Positions 15,610-24,761 of a DNA stretch of 64,000 nt are shown piece by piece. How positions within the stretch are numbered: position 1 is the stretch's first letter; every line of letters begins with the position of its first letter. The notes under the pieces were generated by a model. It saw only the letters and a list, made by a program, of their open reading frames with translations, made no database searches and was not told the origin of the DNA. The position numbers were made by a program, and so were the translations under genes. Origin of the DNA: Simiduia sp. 21SJ11W-1 (GTDB lineage: Bacteria > Pseudomonadota > Gammaproteobacteria > Pseudomonadales > Cellvibrionaceae). The stretch is taken from assembly GCF_024138675.1 (NCBI RefSeq), contig NZ_CP090959.1:3708001-3772000 (forward strand). The letters are read 5' to 3'.

Positions 15610-18600
15610 ATGAGCAGCCGTTACAACCCCAACCCACGCGCGCGTTTTGCACGCAATTTGCTCTCTGCCGCCGTCATCGCCGGATCGTCATCCGTTGCCT
15701 TGGCACAGGTGAGCACAGAAGAGCAGCAAGCCATCGACTCTCTGGAAGAAATCCAGGTGTATGGCATCCGAACTTCAATCCTTGACTCTGTAGGCGCCAA
15801 GCGCGACGCCGACACCATTGCCGACATTGTAGATGCCGGTGCACTGTCTTCACTGCCCGACCAGTCTATCGCTGACGCTCTGGGCCGCGTACCCGGTGTG
15901 ACCACTGTACGCGATTCAGGCCAGTCATCTCAGCTGAACATCCGTGGCATGAACGGCGACTATCTTCAGACCACTCTAAACGGTCGCGAGCAAGCCACCA
16001 CTTCAGCATTGACCGAAAGCAGCCGCTGGATGTCCTTCGACATGTACCCCGCTGAGCTGATTACCCAAGCCGCCGTATACAAATCACCTAAAGCATCACT
16101 GATTGAAGGTGGCGTTGCGGCAACGGTTGATATGAAGACAATCAACCCGCTGGATCAAGAAAAGGAACACAGCGTTAACCTTAATGCTCGCCTTGCCTAT
16201 AACGATCTGGCCGATGAAACCGGTGCAGATGAGCTCGGCAATCGCTTCACCGCATCTTACAGTGGCAAGTTTGCAGACGACACCATAGGTGTTGCGGTAG
16301 GTTACTCACACTTGGAGCAGACCAATACCTTTATTCGCGCCGCTGCAACTGCTGATGGTCAACTGGGCTACAAGCCTACGCCTACAGATGCTGGTACATT
16401 GTTAATGCCTGAAGCGTTAACTTGGCAAACCGGTGAGGGAACCGACACCCGTGATACGTTTGTGGGTGTATTAGCCTTTCAACCAACCGACAACCTAACT
16501 ATAAAGGCAGACTATTTCACCTCTGAGTTCGACCGTGAGGACATTCGTCACTCAGTGATTACCGCGTTGGCAGGTGGCTACGATGCTCAAGATGCGTTCT
16601 CTAACGTATCTGCGGCGAACCAATCCTTCGACTACTTAATCGACCAGCCCCATTTCGCACATGGCGATCCCGATGCTATCACCGCATCTGATGGCTGGAT
16701 TGAAGCCCGTACTGAAGACCAGAGCACCAACGCGCAATCTACCGCTATGGGATTGAACCTCGTTTGGGATATCAACGAAAAGGCTACACTGAGCTTCGAC
16801 TGGTCGTCCAGCACCGGTGACAAAACCCGTAAAGATCGTATCGCTAGCATGCACGCCTACGACAATTACAACGACGGCGACGCAACCTGGAGCGAACTGC
16901 CAAATCAAGGCTTCAGCGTCGCTGGCAACGGTGACGAGATTCCCACCATGGTACTGAACGGTGGCCTTGATCTGGCCAGCACCGATCAAATGCGCCTGAG
17001 CCGTTACGAAGAATACCCCCACGAATACACCGATGAGGTAGACAGCTATCGTCTAGATTTGAGATACGAACTGGACACGCCGTTCATTTCCTCCGTAGAG
17101 GTTGGTGCCCGCCAATCTGAGCGTACCTTCGTTTCTGACCGTGGCACATTCCAGTGGGGTTCACGCGATGGCCTGTTCAACAATGCCGATGGCTCATGGT
17201 GTGAAGGTAACTTTACCGAAGACCCAAGCAACCCAGGCAATGCCGCACCCGGCAAGACCTTCGTAGAATGCTCGCCTCAAGATATCAGCGATTTTGCCAG
17301 CGTCGGTTCGATCAAGGGCGCTCCAGACCATTTGGTACTGGACATAAATGGCCTAGCTGATAGCGTTTTTGGCCCCGGGAACTACAACGGTATCAAAACC
17401 TGGGGTGACGAGTGGACTTTCCTCGAGTCAAGTAACCTGACAGAGGAAACGACGGCTATTTACCTCATGGCTAACCTGGACTTCCAAGTGGGCTCCATTC
17501 CGGTTACCGGTAACATCGGTGTGCGTCAAGTAGAAACTGACGTTTCCTCGCGCGGTATCCAGAACGCCCGCGATGGCTCAGGTGAGCCTATCACCGACGG
17601 CCTGGGCGTTGTAAACAACAACTACGTCAACACCGTATCCAAAGCCTCTTACTCTGACACACTGCCGTCACTGAACTTGAACTTCCAGCTAACCGACAAC
17701 GACTATGTTCGCTTTGCAGCGGCCAAAGTAATGGGCCGTCCGCCCGTGGGACAGATGAAAGGTGGTGCAGGTTCATGGCTGGGTCAGGACTGTAACGACA
17801 ACTGGCCTGGCCAAGTCTCTGACATTGGCGGCTGTGGCGCTGGCGACACCGTAGAATACAACGTATGGACTAAAGGTACGCCAGCACTGGATCCCTTCCG
17901 TGCCGACCAGTTTGACCTGTCTTACGAGCACTACTTCGAAGATGGAGGCATGGTAACTGCAGCTGTATTCTACAAAGATATCAAATCCATTGTGGCCAAG
18001 ACCTTTGTAGGTGGCGCAGCTGCTGGCCCATTGGCAGAGGCCAACGGCTACAGCCTGCCCGATGTGCCGGATGGCGAACAGTATGAATTCGCTTGGGCGG
18101 CTTTTGAATCCTATCTGCCCGCAGATGGAGGTTACATCCAAGGTGTCGAGCTGGCCATTACCAAAACCTTTTCATCACTGCCAGGAGTTTTCTCTGGTCT
18201 AGGTGCTACTGCAACCTATTCTTACAACGACAGTGAAATCGACATTGGTGGCACTGGCGGTAGCGGTGATTTCGTAAGTGGCTCTGACTCAATTCCAATT
18301 CCAGGATTGTCTGAGAACATTTGGAGCGTGACGGGATTCTGGGACATCGGTAACTTCAGCACCCACCTAAACGTTCGCTACCGGGATGAATACACGCTCA
18401 ATCGTCCCGTGCCGGGCAATACAGCACCAGTAATCGCCCAGCCGTACACCACCGTTGATTGGCAAGGCTCTTATTCCTTTGATACAGGCATAGATCTGGT
18501 ATTCCAGGTGAATAACCTCACCGACGAAGCCAACAAGCAAAGCTTTGGCGTGGATGGGCTGCTTGGTGAATACAACACTTACGGACGTCAGTTCTACATG

Positions 18601-18621
18601 GGCGTTAACTACCGGTACTAA
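15610..18621 (+). CDS. TonB-dependent receptor, TIGR01782-like (alpha-glucan/maltodextrin uptake, inferred)
   Basis: 1003 residues. Signal peptide (…AGSSSVALAQ), TonB-box-like EEIQVYG at ~47-53, plug domain with LPDQSIADALGRVPGVTTVRD, LNIRGMNGDYLQTTLNGRE and KSPKASLIEGGVAATVDMKTI, then a large barrel ending in a terminal aromatic residue (YMGVNYRY). This is the Xanthomonas/Caulobacter-type polysaccharide receptor pattern often found with flavin halogenases and glycosidases. It is preceded by paired palindromes and followed by a terminator-like hairpin, so the receptor mRNA is probably made in excess over the downstream genes. The glucan substrate is inferred from the GH13/GH31 neighbours. Confidence 0.9.
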   Translation: MSSRYNPNPRARFARNLLSAAVIAGSSSVALAQVSTEEQQAIDSLEEIQVYGIRTSILDSVGAKRDADTIADIVDAGALSSLPDQSIADALGRVPGVTTVRDSGQSSQLNIRGMNGDYLQTTLNGREQATTSALTESSRWMSFDMYPAELITQAAVYKSPKASLIEGGVAATVDMKTINPLDQEKEHSVNLNARLAYNDLADETGADELGNRFTASYSGKFADDTIGVAVGYSHLEQTNTFIRAAATADGQLGYKPTPTDAGTLLMPEALTWQTGEGTDTRDTFVGVLAFQPTDNLTIKADYFTSEFDREDIRHSVITALAGGYDAQDAFSNVSAANQSFDYLIDQPHFAHGDPDAITASDGWIEARTEDQSTNAQSTAMGLNLVWDINEKATLSFDWSSSTGDKTRKDRIASMHAYDNYNDGDATWSELPNQGFSVAGNGDEIPTMVLNGGLDLASTDQMRLSRYEEYPHEYTDEVDSYRLDLRYELDTPFISSVEVGARQSERTFVSDRGTFQWGSRDGLFNNADGSWCEGNFTEDPSNPGNAAPGKTFVECSPQDISDFASVGSIKGAPDHLVLDINGLADSVFGPGNYNGIKTWGDEWTFLESSNLTEETTAIYLMANLDFQVGSIPVTGNIGVRQVETDVSSRGIQNARDGSGEPITDGLGVVNNNYVNTVSKASYSDTLPSLNLNFQLTDNDYVRFAAAKVMGRPPVGQMKGGAGSWLGQDCNDNWPGQVSDIGGCGAGDTVEYNVWTKGTPALDPFRADQFDLSYEHYFEDGGMVTAAVFYKDIKSIVAKTFVGGAAAGPLAEANGYSLPDVPDGEQYEFAWAAFESYLPADGGYIQGVELAITKTFSSLPGVFSGLGATATYSYNDSEIDIGGTGGSGDFVSGSDSIPIPGLSENIWSVTGFWDIGNFSTHLNVRYRDEYTLNRPVPGNTAPVIAQPYTTVDWQGSYSFDTGIDLVFQVNNLTDEANKQSFGVDGLLGEYNTYGRQFYMGVNYRY

Positions 18622-18666
18622 CACCGGTAGTTGTAGCCTGTTGCTGATTTAAACAGGCAAAATGGA

Positions 18667-18703
18667 AGCCGCTCTTAAACGACCGTTTATGAGCGGCTTT
18701 TTT
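18667..18703 (+). terminator. Terminator-like hairpin between TBDR and halogenase genes
   Basis: Stem AGCCGCTC (18667-18674) / GAGCGGCT (18691-18698), extended inside by TAAACG/CGTTTA, then six T. A strong intrinsic terminator by appearance; downstream genes would depend on read-through or on an unseen promoter in 18704-18764. Confidence 0.8.
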
Positions 18704-18764
18704 ATATCTATTGCGTTAATATGCAAATGACTTAAATTTTAATGATAAAAACACGAGCAATTGA

Positions 18765-20285
18765 ATGAGCGATAATATCAAGAGAGTATTGATTTTAGGT
18801 GGCGGCACAGCAGGCTGGATGGCGGCCAATCTTATGGCCCATCACTGGAAAGACAAACCTATCGAGATCACGCTTGTTGAATCACCTGACATCGGCATTA
18901 TCGGTGTCGGGGAAGGCACAACTCCGCCATTTAAAAATTTTCTTGATACCATTGGCCTCAGAGACGAAGACTGGATGGTAAAGTGCAACGCCACCTACAA
19001 AAATGGTATTCGCTTTAACGATTGGTCAGTTAAGCCGGGTTTTGAAACCTATTTCCATCCGTTTTATGCAAAAACAGACGATCACACAGTACCAGCATTT
19101 TTTCACAACAGCTTTTTAATCCGTAAGGGTGTAGATCTTGAGGGCCATCCGGATCATTTCTTTCTCCAGCCCGTATTAGCCAGAAAGAAACTAGCCCCTC
19201 TGCCAGTTGAAAACTTTCCGTTTGAAACCACCTACGGTTTCCACTTTGATTCTGGGCTATTTGGCAAATTTTTAGGCGAGTACGCTCAATCCAAAGGTGT
19301 GAAGTACATACAAGCCACAGTGGACGAAGTAATTCTTAATGACAAAGGCTTTGTCTCTCACCTTACTACCAAAGAAGCTGGCAATTTACATGCAGACCTC
19401 TTTGTTGACTCATCCGGATTTAACGGAAAAATAATCAAGAAAGCGCTCAATGAGCCTTTCATAGATTTCTCAAAAAGTCTCTTTAATGACTCGGCAGTTG
19501 TCATGCCAACACCTCAAGGTGATGACCCCAATTGCCAAACCACATCTACAGCAATGAAATATGGCTGGCGCTGGGACATCCCCCTGACAAATCGAATAGG
19601 CAATGGTTACGTTTACAGCGGCCGCTTCTGCGATAAAGACAAGGCCGAAACTGAGCTGCGCGAAGCGCTAGGCATGCTTGATTCCGATGTAGAAGCTCGT
19701 CACCTGAAATTCACGGTAGGCCGCGTTCAACGACACTGGGTTAAGAATTGCGTAGCCATCGGGTTGTCACAAGGCTTCGTTGAGCCATTAGAAGCAACGG
19801 CACTCGATATGGTCAACGAAACAATTTATCGCTTTATTCAAGCTTACAATGCTGGGGATTATACTGATGAAGGCCAGCGTTTGTTTAACGAACACATAAG
19901 CAAGCGTTTTGACGCCATTAAAGACTACATAGTGGCGCACTTTAGGATCGTTTCACGCAGAGATAGTGATTACTGGCAAGAAGTAGGCAACAATGAAAAC
20001 ATTTCTGACTCACTACGTGCCATTTTGATGTCTTGGATGCAGGGACAAAACATAACCCAACTTCTGGAAACACATAGCCTGGATGCTTATTTCCCTAACA
20101 TTTCCTGGAATTGCTTATTAACAGGTAAAGGTATCTACCCGGACAAACACCAGCTAAGGCCAGGCAATGAGGAGGCGAATAAATACAACATCAATAAAAT
20201 AGAAGAGTTTATTGATAAGTGCAGTATGAACTTTCCTCGTCACAAAGACAGATTAATGGAACTTCAATTGGCCGCAAAAGGCTAA
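18765..20285 (+). CDS. Flavin-dependent tryptophan-halogenase-family protein (first of two)
   Basis: 506 residues. FAD-binding GGGTAGWMAA at 12-21; the family fingerprint WRWDIP (GxWxWxIP class) at 268-273; Lys79 in NATYKNGIRF, aligning with the catalytic Lys79 of PrnA; and Glu343 in FVEPLEAT, aligning with the catalytic glutamate of the PLEST motif. The residues known to be needed for FADH2-dependent halogenation are therefore present. Such proteins commonly accompany TBDRs in polysaccharide loci of marine and plant-associated proteobacteria; their substrate there is generally unknown. The DNA is visibly more AT-rich than in neighbouring genes. The start codon lacks a strong Shine-Dalgarno sequence. 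Confidence 0.88.
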   Translation: MSDNIKRVLILGGGTAGWMAANLMAHHWKDKPIEITLVESPDIGIIGVGEGTTPPFKNFLDTIGLRDEDWMVKCNATYKNGIRFNDWSVKPGFETYFHPFYAKTDDHTVPAFFHNSFLIRKGVDLEGHPDHFFLQPVLARKKLAPLPVENFPFETTYGFHFDSGLFGKFLGEYAQSKGVKYIQATVDEVILNDKGFVSHLTTKEAGNLHADLFVDSSGFNGKIIKKALNEPFIDFSKSLFNDSAVVMPTPQGDDPNCQTTSTAMKYGWRWDIPLTNRIGNGYVYSGRFCDKDKAETELREALGMLDSDVEARHLKFTVGRVQRHWVKNCVAIGLSQGFVEPLEATALDMVNETIYRFIQAYNAGDYTDEGQRLFNEHISKRFDAIKDYIVAHFRIVSRRDSDYWQEVGNNENISDSLRAILMSWMQGQNITQLLETHSLDAYFPNISWNCLLTGKGIYPDKHQLRPGNEEANKYNINKIEEFIDKCSMNFPRHKDRLMELQLAAKG

Positions 20286-20294
20286 CCAGCATCG

Positions 20295-20331
20295 GCATTG
20301 TAATGGCAATGTGATCGTGCCATTACAATGC
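20295..20331. promoter_or_regulatory. 14-bp perfect hairpin between the two halogenase genes
   Basis: Arms GCATTGTAATGGCA (20295-20308) and its exact complement (20318-20331), loop of nine bases. No T-run follows, so an RNA-stability or processing element is more likely than a terminator. Confidence 0.6.
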
Positions 20332-20371
20332 TAGTGAAAATACACAAGAAATTTAAAGTAAGGCTATCACA

Positions 20372-21862
20372 GTGTCTCGCACTATTACGATTCTGGGCGG
20401 CGGTACCGCTGGCTGGATGTCTGCCGCAGCAATGGCCAAACGTTGGGTGCCAAAGGGCTTTAGGATTCAGCTCATTGAATCTCCGGACATCGGCATCATA
20501 GGTGTGGGCGAAGGCTCAACACCACGCCTGAAGCATTTCTTTGATCAGCTGGGCATCTCTGAATCTGACTGGATGCCAAAATGCAATGCCACGTTTAAAA
20601 ACGGTATAACCTTTAAGGGGTGGTCTACCAAGCCTGGGTGTGAAAGTTATTTTCACCCCTTTGCATCCTATGTAGACAACAAAACCCAACCGGCATTTTT
20701 CTACAATGCGTCGCTCCGCCGCCTGGGCGCGGCCGTCAACGGGCAACCAGACAACTATTACCTTACCAGTATACTTACCCAAAAAAATCTCGCCCCGCTT
20801 CCAAATATCAATTTCCCCTTCGAAGTAGAGTACGGCTACCACTTCGACTCTCATCTTTTAGGCGCATACCTTAGGGATTTTGCTGTTAATCTTGGAGCAA
20901 ACCACATACAAGATGAAATCACCTCGGTCAATCTCTCCGCCAATGGCGATATATCGTCACTAACAGGAAAATCCGGCGCCTGCTACAGCGGCGACATTTT
21001 TATCGATTGCACCGGGTTTTCCGGCAAAATCATCCAGCAGGCATTAAATACAAAGTTCGTTAGCTATGCAGACAACTTGTTTAACGATGCTGCGGTAGTC
21101 TTTGCCACTCCGGCACAAGATCCCATAGGGTGTGAAACCCTATCGACGGCCCTATCTTCTGGCTGGGCCTGGCAGATTCCACTGCGTAACAGAACAGGAA
21201 ACGGCTACGTCTATGCGTCGCCCTTCAGCTCAGCGGACCAAGCGGAAACCGAGCTACGCAAGCATTTGGGCCTGCTCGATGCCGATATAGAAGCGCGCCA
21301 CCTCAAAATGAAAGTTGGCCGCCTGGAACAACACTGGAACAAAAACTGCCTGGCCGTTGGCTTATCCCAGGGTTTTATCGAACCGCTGGAAGCTACGGCA
21401 CTCAATCTTGTATGCAACACCATAGAAGATTTTATCCACACATTCGAAAGCTCCGGCTTTCAGCGCGACCAACAAAGCGCGTTCAATCAGCGCGTCAACA
21501 GCGGCTATGAATCCATTCGCGATTATATTGTCGCGCACTATGTTCTTAACTCCAGGGCAGATTCCGATTATTGGATTGAAAACGGCAAGAACAAAAATCT
21601 TTCAGGCACCTTGAACCACATTCTCGACCTATGGTTTACAGGCAAAGACTTAGCCACTGAGCTTGAGAAGGGCGCCATTCGATCTTCCTATCGACCCGTT
21701 TCCTGGTATGCACTTTTTGGCGGCTACGGCATTTATCCAAACCTAAAGCCAATCGAACTTAACAATTACCTAAGCCAATACAGTGAAAAGACAATTGCAA
21801 AATTTTTAACTCATTGCGCGCTTAACTTCAGAGATCATAATTCTGTACTGGCGGAACAATAA
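20372..21862 (+). CDS. Flavin-dependent tryptophan-halogenase-family protein (second of two)
   Basis: 496 residues, starting with GTG that places the Rossmann motif directly at the N-terminus (GGGTAGWMSA at 9-18). It is clearly paralogous to the preceding protein over its full length. WAWQIP lies at 265-270, the catalytic lysine candidate Lys76 in NATFKNGITF, and the catalytic glutamate candidate Glu340 in FIEPLEAT. All key residues are kept in both copies, so this is not a decayed duplicate; different substrates or a heteromer are possible. It is 86 bases after the first copy and 38 before the DUF6445-like gene. Confidence 0.87.
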   Translation: MSRTITILGGGTAGWMSAAAMAKRWVPKGFRIQLIESPDIGIIGVGEGSTPRLKHFFDQLGISESDWMPKCNATFKNGITFKGWSTKPGCESYFHPFASYVDNKTQPAFFYNASLRRLGAAVNGQPDNYYLTSILTQKNLAPLPNINFPFEVEYGYHFDSHLLGAYLRDFAVNLGANHIQDEITSVNLSANGDISSLTGKSGACYSGDIFIDCTGFSGKIIQQALNTKFVSYADNLFNDAAVVFATPAQDPIGCETLSTALSSGWAWQIPLRNRTGNGYVYASPFSSADQAETELRKHLGLLDADIEARHLKMKVGRLEQHWNKNCLAVGLSQGFIEPLEATALNLVCNTIEDFIHTFESSGFQRDQQSAFNQRVNSGYESIRDYIVAHYVLNSRADSDYWIENGKNKNLSGTLNHILDLWFTGKDLATELEKGAIRSSYRPVSWYALFGGYGIYPNLKPIELNNYLSQYSEKTIAKFLTHCALNFRDHNSVLAEQ

Positions 21863-21900
21863 CGCTGGCCTGAAACTGAAATTGCCCAAGAATAATTTAG

Positions 21901-22608
21901 ATGGATAAGTCATTTTTAGACATTAGTGATAACGCAAAGGTAACCCGGCTAAAAGTCGGGCAAGAGCAACAACCCTTTCTGCAAATAGATGCATTCATGC
22001 ACGACGCAGGTATTTTGCGCCAGTTTGCCATAGATAAAAATGCGTTTTCTGTCGTCGATACATTTTACCCAGGCGTGCGCATGCCAATTCCAGGGCACTA
22101 CGCCAAGGCCCTGGTGCATAACCTTAAAGATATATTAGAAGCTGACTTTGGTTGCACGCGAGACAGGATTAAATCCTGTTTTTCGTCTTACTCAATGGTA
22201 ACCTTCAGCCCCGATCAATTAACGGTCGACCAGAGAATTCCGCATTTCGATACGCTTTCGACCAAGAGCATCGCTTTCGTCCACTACCTTTGCAACGGCG
22301 AAAACACCGGTACATCCCTCTACCGTCATAAGCAGACAGGCTATGAATATGTGGATCAAAGCCGCGTAGCCGAGTTAACGCAGATTTTGCGCAGCCAACT
22401 CGGCAATGCCCACGCAACACCCAAGGGATACATTACCAAGGGCACAGATATATTCGATCAGGTGCATACAGTGAACTCTGAATTCAACCGGATCATAGGC
22501 TACCGTGGATCCAGCCTGCACTCGGGCAATATTCCAGCTGATGCCAATTTCAGTAAGGATCCTGCCGCTGGCAGATTAACCATTACCACTCTGATCGAGT
22601 TTGACTGA
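21901..22608 (+). CDS. DUF6445-like protein, putative 2OG-Fe(II)-type oxygenase
   Basis: 235 residues, soluble, no signal peptide. It resembles the family of unknown function that follows TBDR-linked halogenases (DUF6445, recalled, not searched). A plausible facial triad is visible: HFD at 115-117 (HxD), a distal His207 in SSLHSGNIP and, 18 residues later, Arg225 in AGRLTIT. This is the order and spacing expected of prolyl-4-hydroxylase-like 2-oxoglutarate oxygenases. The oxygenase reading is inference. The gene end lies inside a 16-bp inverted repeat. Confidence 0.7.
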   Translation: MDKSFLDISDNAKVTRLKVGQEQQPFLQIDAFMHDAGILRQFAIDKNAFSVVDTFYPGVRMPIPGHYAKALVHNLKDILEADFGCTRDRIKSCFSSYSMVTFSPDQLTVDQRIPHFDTLSTKSIAFVHYLCNGENTGTSLYRHKQTGYEYVDQSRVAELTQILRSQLGNAHATPKGYITKGTDIFDQVHTVNSEFNRIIGYRGSSLHSGNIPADANFSKDPAAGRLTITTLIEFD

Positions 22609-22622
22609 GTGGTAATGGTTAA
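22576..22622. promoter_or_regulatory. 16-bp perfect inverted repeat spanning the DUF6445-like stop codon
   Basis: Left arm 22576-22591 lies in the coding end and encodes part of the LTITT segment; right arm 22607-22622 follows, overlapping the TGA. The 15-base loop carries the last codons. There is no T-run. It could form a stable 3'-end stem that requires the terminating ribosome to clear it. Confidence 0.6.
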
Positions 22623-22865
22623 CACAACAAGACTTACTGCCTTCTAGAGCCGAACAGCTTCCAATAAGAATTAGACGAAGGTTACATGCGATGAATACGT
22701 ATGCAAGTGGTGTTACACCGGGCGCGGGTTTCATAGCATGAGGGTTCTGTCACGACCTATTCCATAACAAAGGATGACCACGCGCTAGAATGGCGCCACC
22801 CTTTCGCAGGGCGAATTAAATTTCCTGCGAGAGCCCTTGGCCAAGCCCGCAGCGCAATTACAGCC
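22609..22865 (+). promoter_or_regulatory. Promoter region of the glycosidase operon with LacI-type operator
   Basis: 257 bases. The palindrome GAATACGTATGC at 22693-22704 (CG centre 22698/99) repeats site 2 upstream of the TBDR at 15516-15529 (shared ATGAATACGTATG). It implies that receptor and glycosidases are controlled by the same regulator, encoded elsewhere. No clear sigma-70 pair was identified. Confidence 0.62.
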
Positions 22866-24761
22866 ATGTGTAGCTATCAACGATTCCCCAGCCTTTTCAG
22901 GCGCGGCCTGGTACTGGCGCTGACGCTAGGCTTTTCGCAGTTTATCCACGCAACCATAGAGCGCGTCGAGCCGCCTTATTGGTGGTCGGGCATGGCACAA
23001 CCCGAGCTGGAATTAATGGTGTATGGCAAGGCCATCGCCAGCTACCAGCCCAAGGCCACATTTACCTCGGCGTCCGCCGCTGATGGCAAGGCACTGCCGA
23101 TCACCCACGTTACCCGCACCAACAATGAAGATTACCTGTTCATCACGCTGGATCTGGCGGGCATACAAACCCAAGGCACGGCACTGCTTACCTTTAACCA
23201 CGCACAACAACCCGCGCTCACCTACAAATACGCCATAAAAAGCCGCAGCAACACCGGGGCGTCTCGCAAAGGGTTTGATGGCAGAGATTTCATTTACCTG
23301 ATCACCCCAGACAGATTTGCCAACGGCGATCCAACAAACGACACGCTAGCTGCCTACGCCGACAAACCCGATCGCGCCGACCCCTATGGCCGACACGGCG
23401 GTGATTTGCAGGGCATCATTAATCAGCTCGACTATCTGCAATCGCTGGGTGTCACGCAGTTGTGGCTGAATCCGGTTACCGAAAATGCCATGCCCAAGAG
23501 TTCATACCACGGTTACGCGGCTACGGATCTCTATAAAATTGATCCGCGCTACGGCGATTTGGCGCGCTACCGCGAGCTCGCCGAGCAAGCGCGCGCAAGG
23601 GGCATGGGGTTGATTATCGATCTGGTACCCAACCACATAGGCCTGCAACATTGGTGGATGCACGATCTGCCCAGCGACGATTGGATTAACAACGGTGGGC
23701 AATTTGTAGCCACCAATCACATGCGCGAAAGCTTACAAGACCCCCATGCCGCTAGAGCGGATCAACGGGCATTCCAAGAGGGTTGGTTTGTGCCCAGCAT
23801 GCCGGATCTCAATCAACGCAACCCGCAACTGGCCACCTATCTCACGCAAAATGCCATCTGGTGGATTGAAACGGCCGCTCTCAGTGGCATACGTGTTGAT
23901 ACCTGGTCTTACTCTGACAAGGCATTTCTTAAACGTTGGGTAGCAGACATTCTTCACGAATACCCGGGCCTCACACTCGTTGGCGAAGAGTGGAGTACCG
24001 ACCCTGAGATAATCGCTTATTGGCAAGCGGGCAAATACAACAGCGATGGCTACCAGACACAGCTGCCCAGCCTGTTTGATTTTCCGCTGCAGCTAGACCT
24101 CATGGCGGCGCTGACTGAGCCCGAGAGCTGGAATACGGGGCTGGTTAAACTCTACCGCGTGCTGGCCCGCGATGGGCGCTATGCCAATGCCCAAGCGCTT
24201 ACCATCTTTCTGGATAACCACGACATGAGCCGTGCGTACACACAGCTCGGCCACAACCCTGCGCTCACACGCATGGCGCTCACCCTGCTCGCCACCCTGC
24301 GCGGCATACCGCAGATGTTTTACGGCACAGAAATATTGATGGGCAACCCCGGAACCGATTCCCACGGTGTGATCCGCAGCGATTTCCCCGGTGGCTGGCC
24401 CGGCGACAACACCAACGGCTTTACCGGGCACCGGCTCTCCGATGATGCCAAGGCCACGCAGGACTATGTGCGGGATCTGTTTCAGTGGCGCAAGACTGCA
24501 ACGGCCATACACACTGGCAAGCTGCGCCAATACGCACCCAAAAACGGCACCTATGCCTTTTTCAGGTACGACAACCGGTCTCGTTTCCTGATCGCACTCA
24601 ATAAAAACCCAGCGCGCCACGCTCTCGATCTTACGCCAATGCAACCTGATCTGGCTGGCTTCACCCAAGCAAGGGACGTGCTCGCCGGCAAGGTCTACCC
24701 TTTGGATAAAGATCTGCCGCTCGCCGCCACCAGCGCTACGATATTCGAGCTACTACCATGA
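22866..24761 (+). CDS. GH13 amylase-family enzyme, cyclomaltodextrinase/neopullulanase-like, exported
   Basis: 631 residues. Signal peptide (…LALTLGFSQFIHA), an N-terminal beta-sandwich starting IERVEPPYWWSGM (the cyclomaltodextrinase N-domain opening), then the GH13 barrel: YLITPDRFANGD, IDLVPNHIG, the nucleophile in GIRVDTW (Asp345), acid/base in LVGEEW (Glu374) and FLDNHDM. The catalytic triad is complete. Expected to cleave cyclodextrins, pullulan or maltodextrins in the periplasm. Its stop overlaps the next frame (ATGA). First gene of the four-gene glycosidase operon. Confidence 0.9.
   Translation: MCSYQRFPSLFRRGLVLALTLGFSQFIHATIERVEPPYWWSGMAQPELELMVYGKAIASYQPKATFTSASAADGKALPITHVTRTNNEDYLFITLDLAGIQTQGTALLTFNHAQQPALTYKYAIKSRSNTGASRKGFDGRDFIYLITPDRFANGDPTNDTLAAYADKPDRADPYGRHGGDLQGIINQLDYLQSLGVTQLWLNPVTENAMPKSSYHGYAATDLYKIDPRYGDLARYRELAEQARARGMGLIIDLVPNHIGLQHWWMHDLPSDDWINNGGQFVATNHMRESLQDPHAARADQRAFQEGWFVPSMPDLNQRNPQLATYLTQNAIWWIETAALSGIRVDTWSYSDKAFLKRWVADILHEYPGLTLVGEEWSTDPEIIAYWQAGKYNSDGYQTQLPSLFDFPLQLDLMAALTEPESWNTGLVKLYRVLARDGRYANAQALTIFLDNHDMSRAYTQLGHNPALTRMALTLLATLRGIPQMFYGTEILMGNPGTDSHGVIRSDFPGGWPGDNTNGFTGHRLSDDAKATQDYVRDLFQWRKTATAIHTGKLRQYAPKNGTYAFFRYDNRSRFLIALNKNPARHALDLTPMQPDLAGFTQARDVLAGKVYPLDKDLPLAATSATIFELLP

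Noticed and set aside
18765-22608. Recently acquired genomic island
   Set aside because: The halogenase cassette is more AT-rich than neighbours, but no integrase, tRNA or direct repeats flank it and this gene order is common next to such TBDRs.
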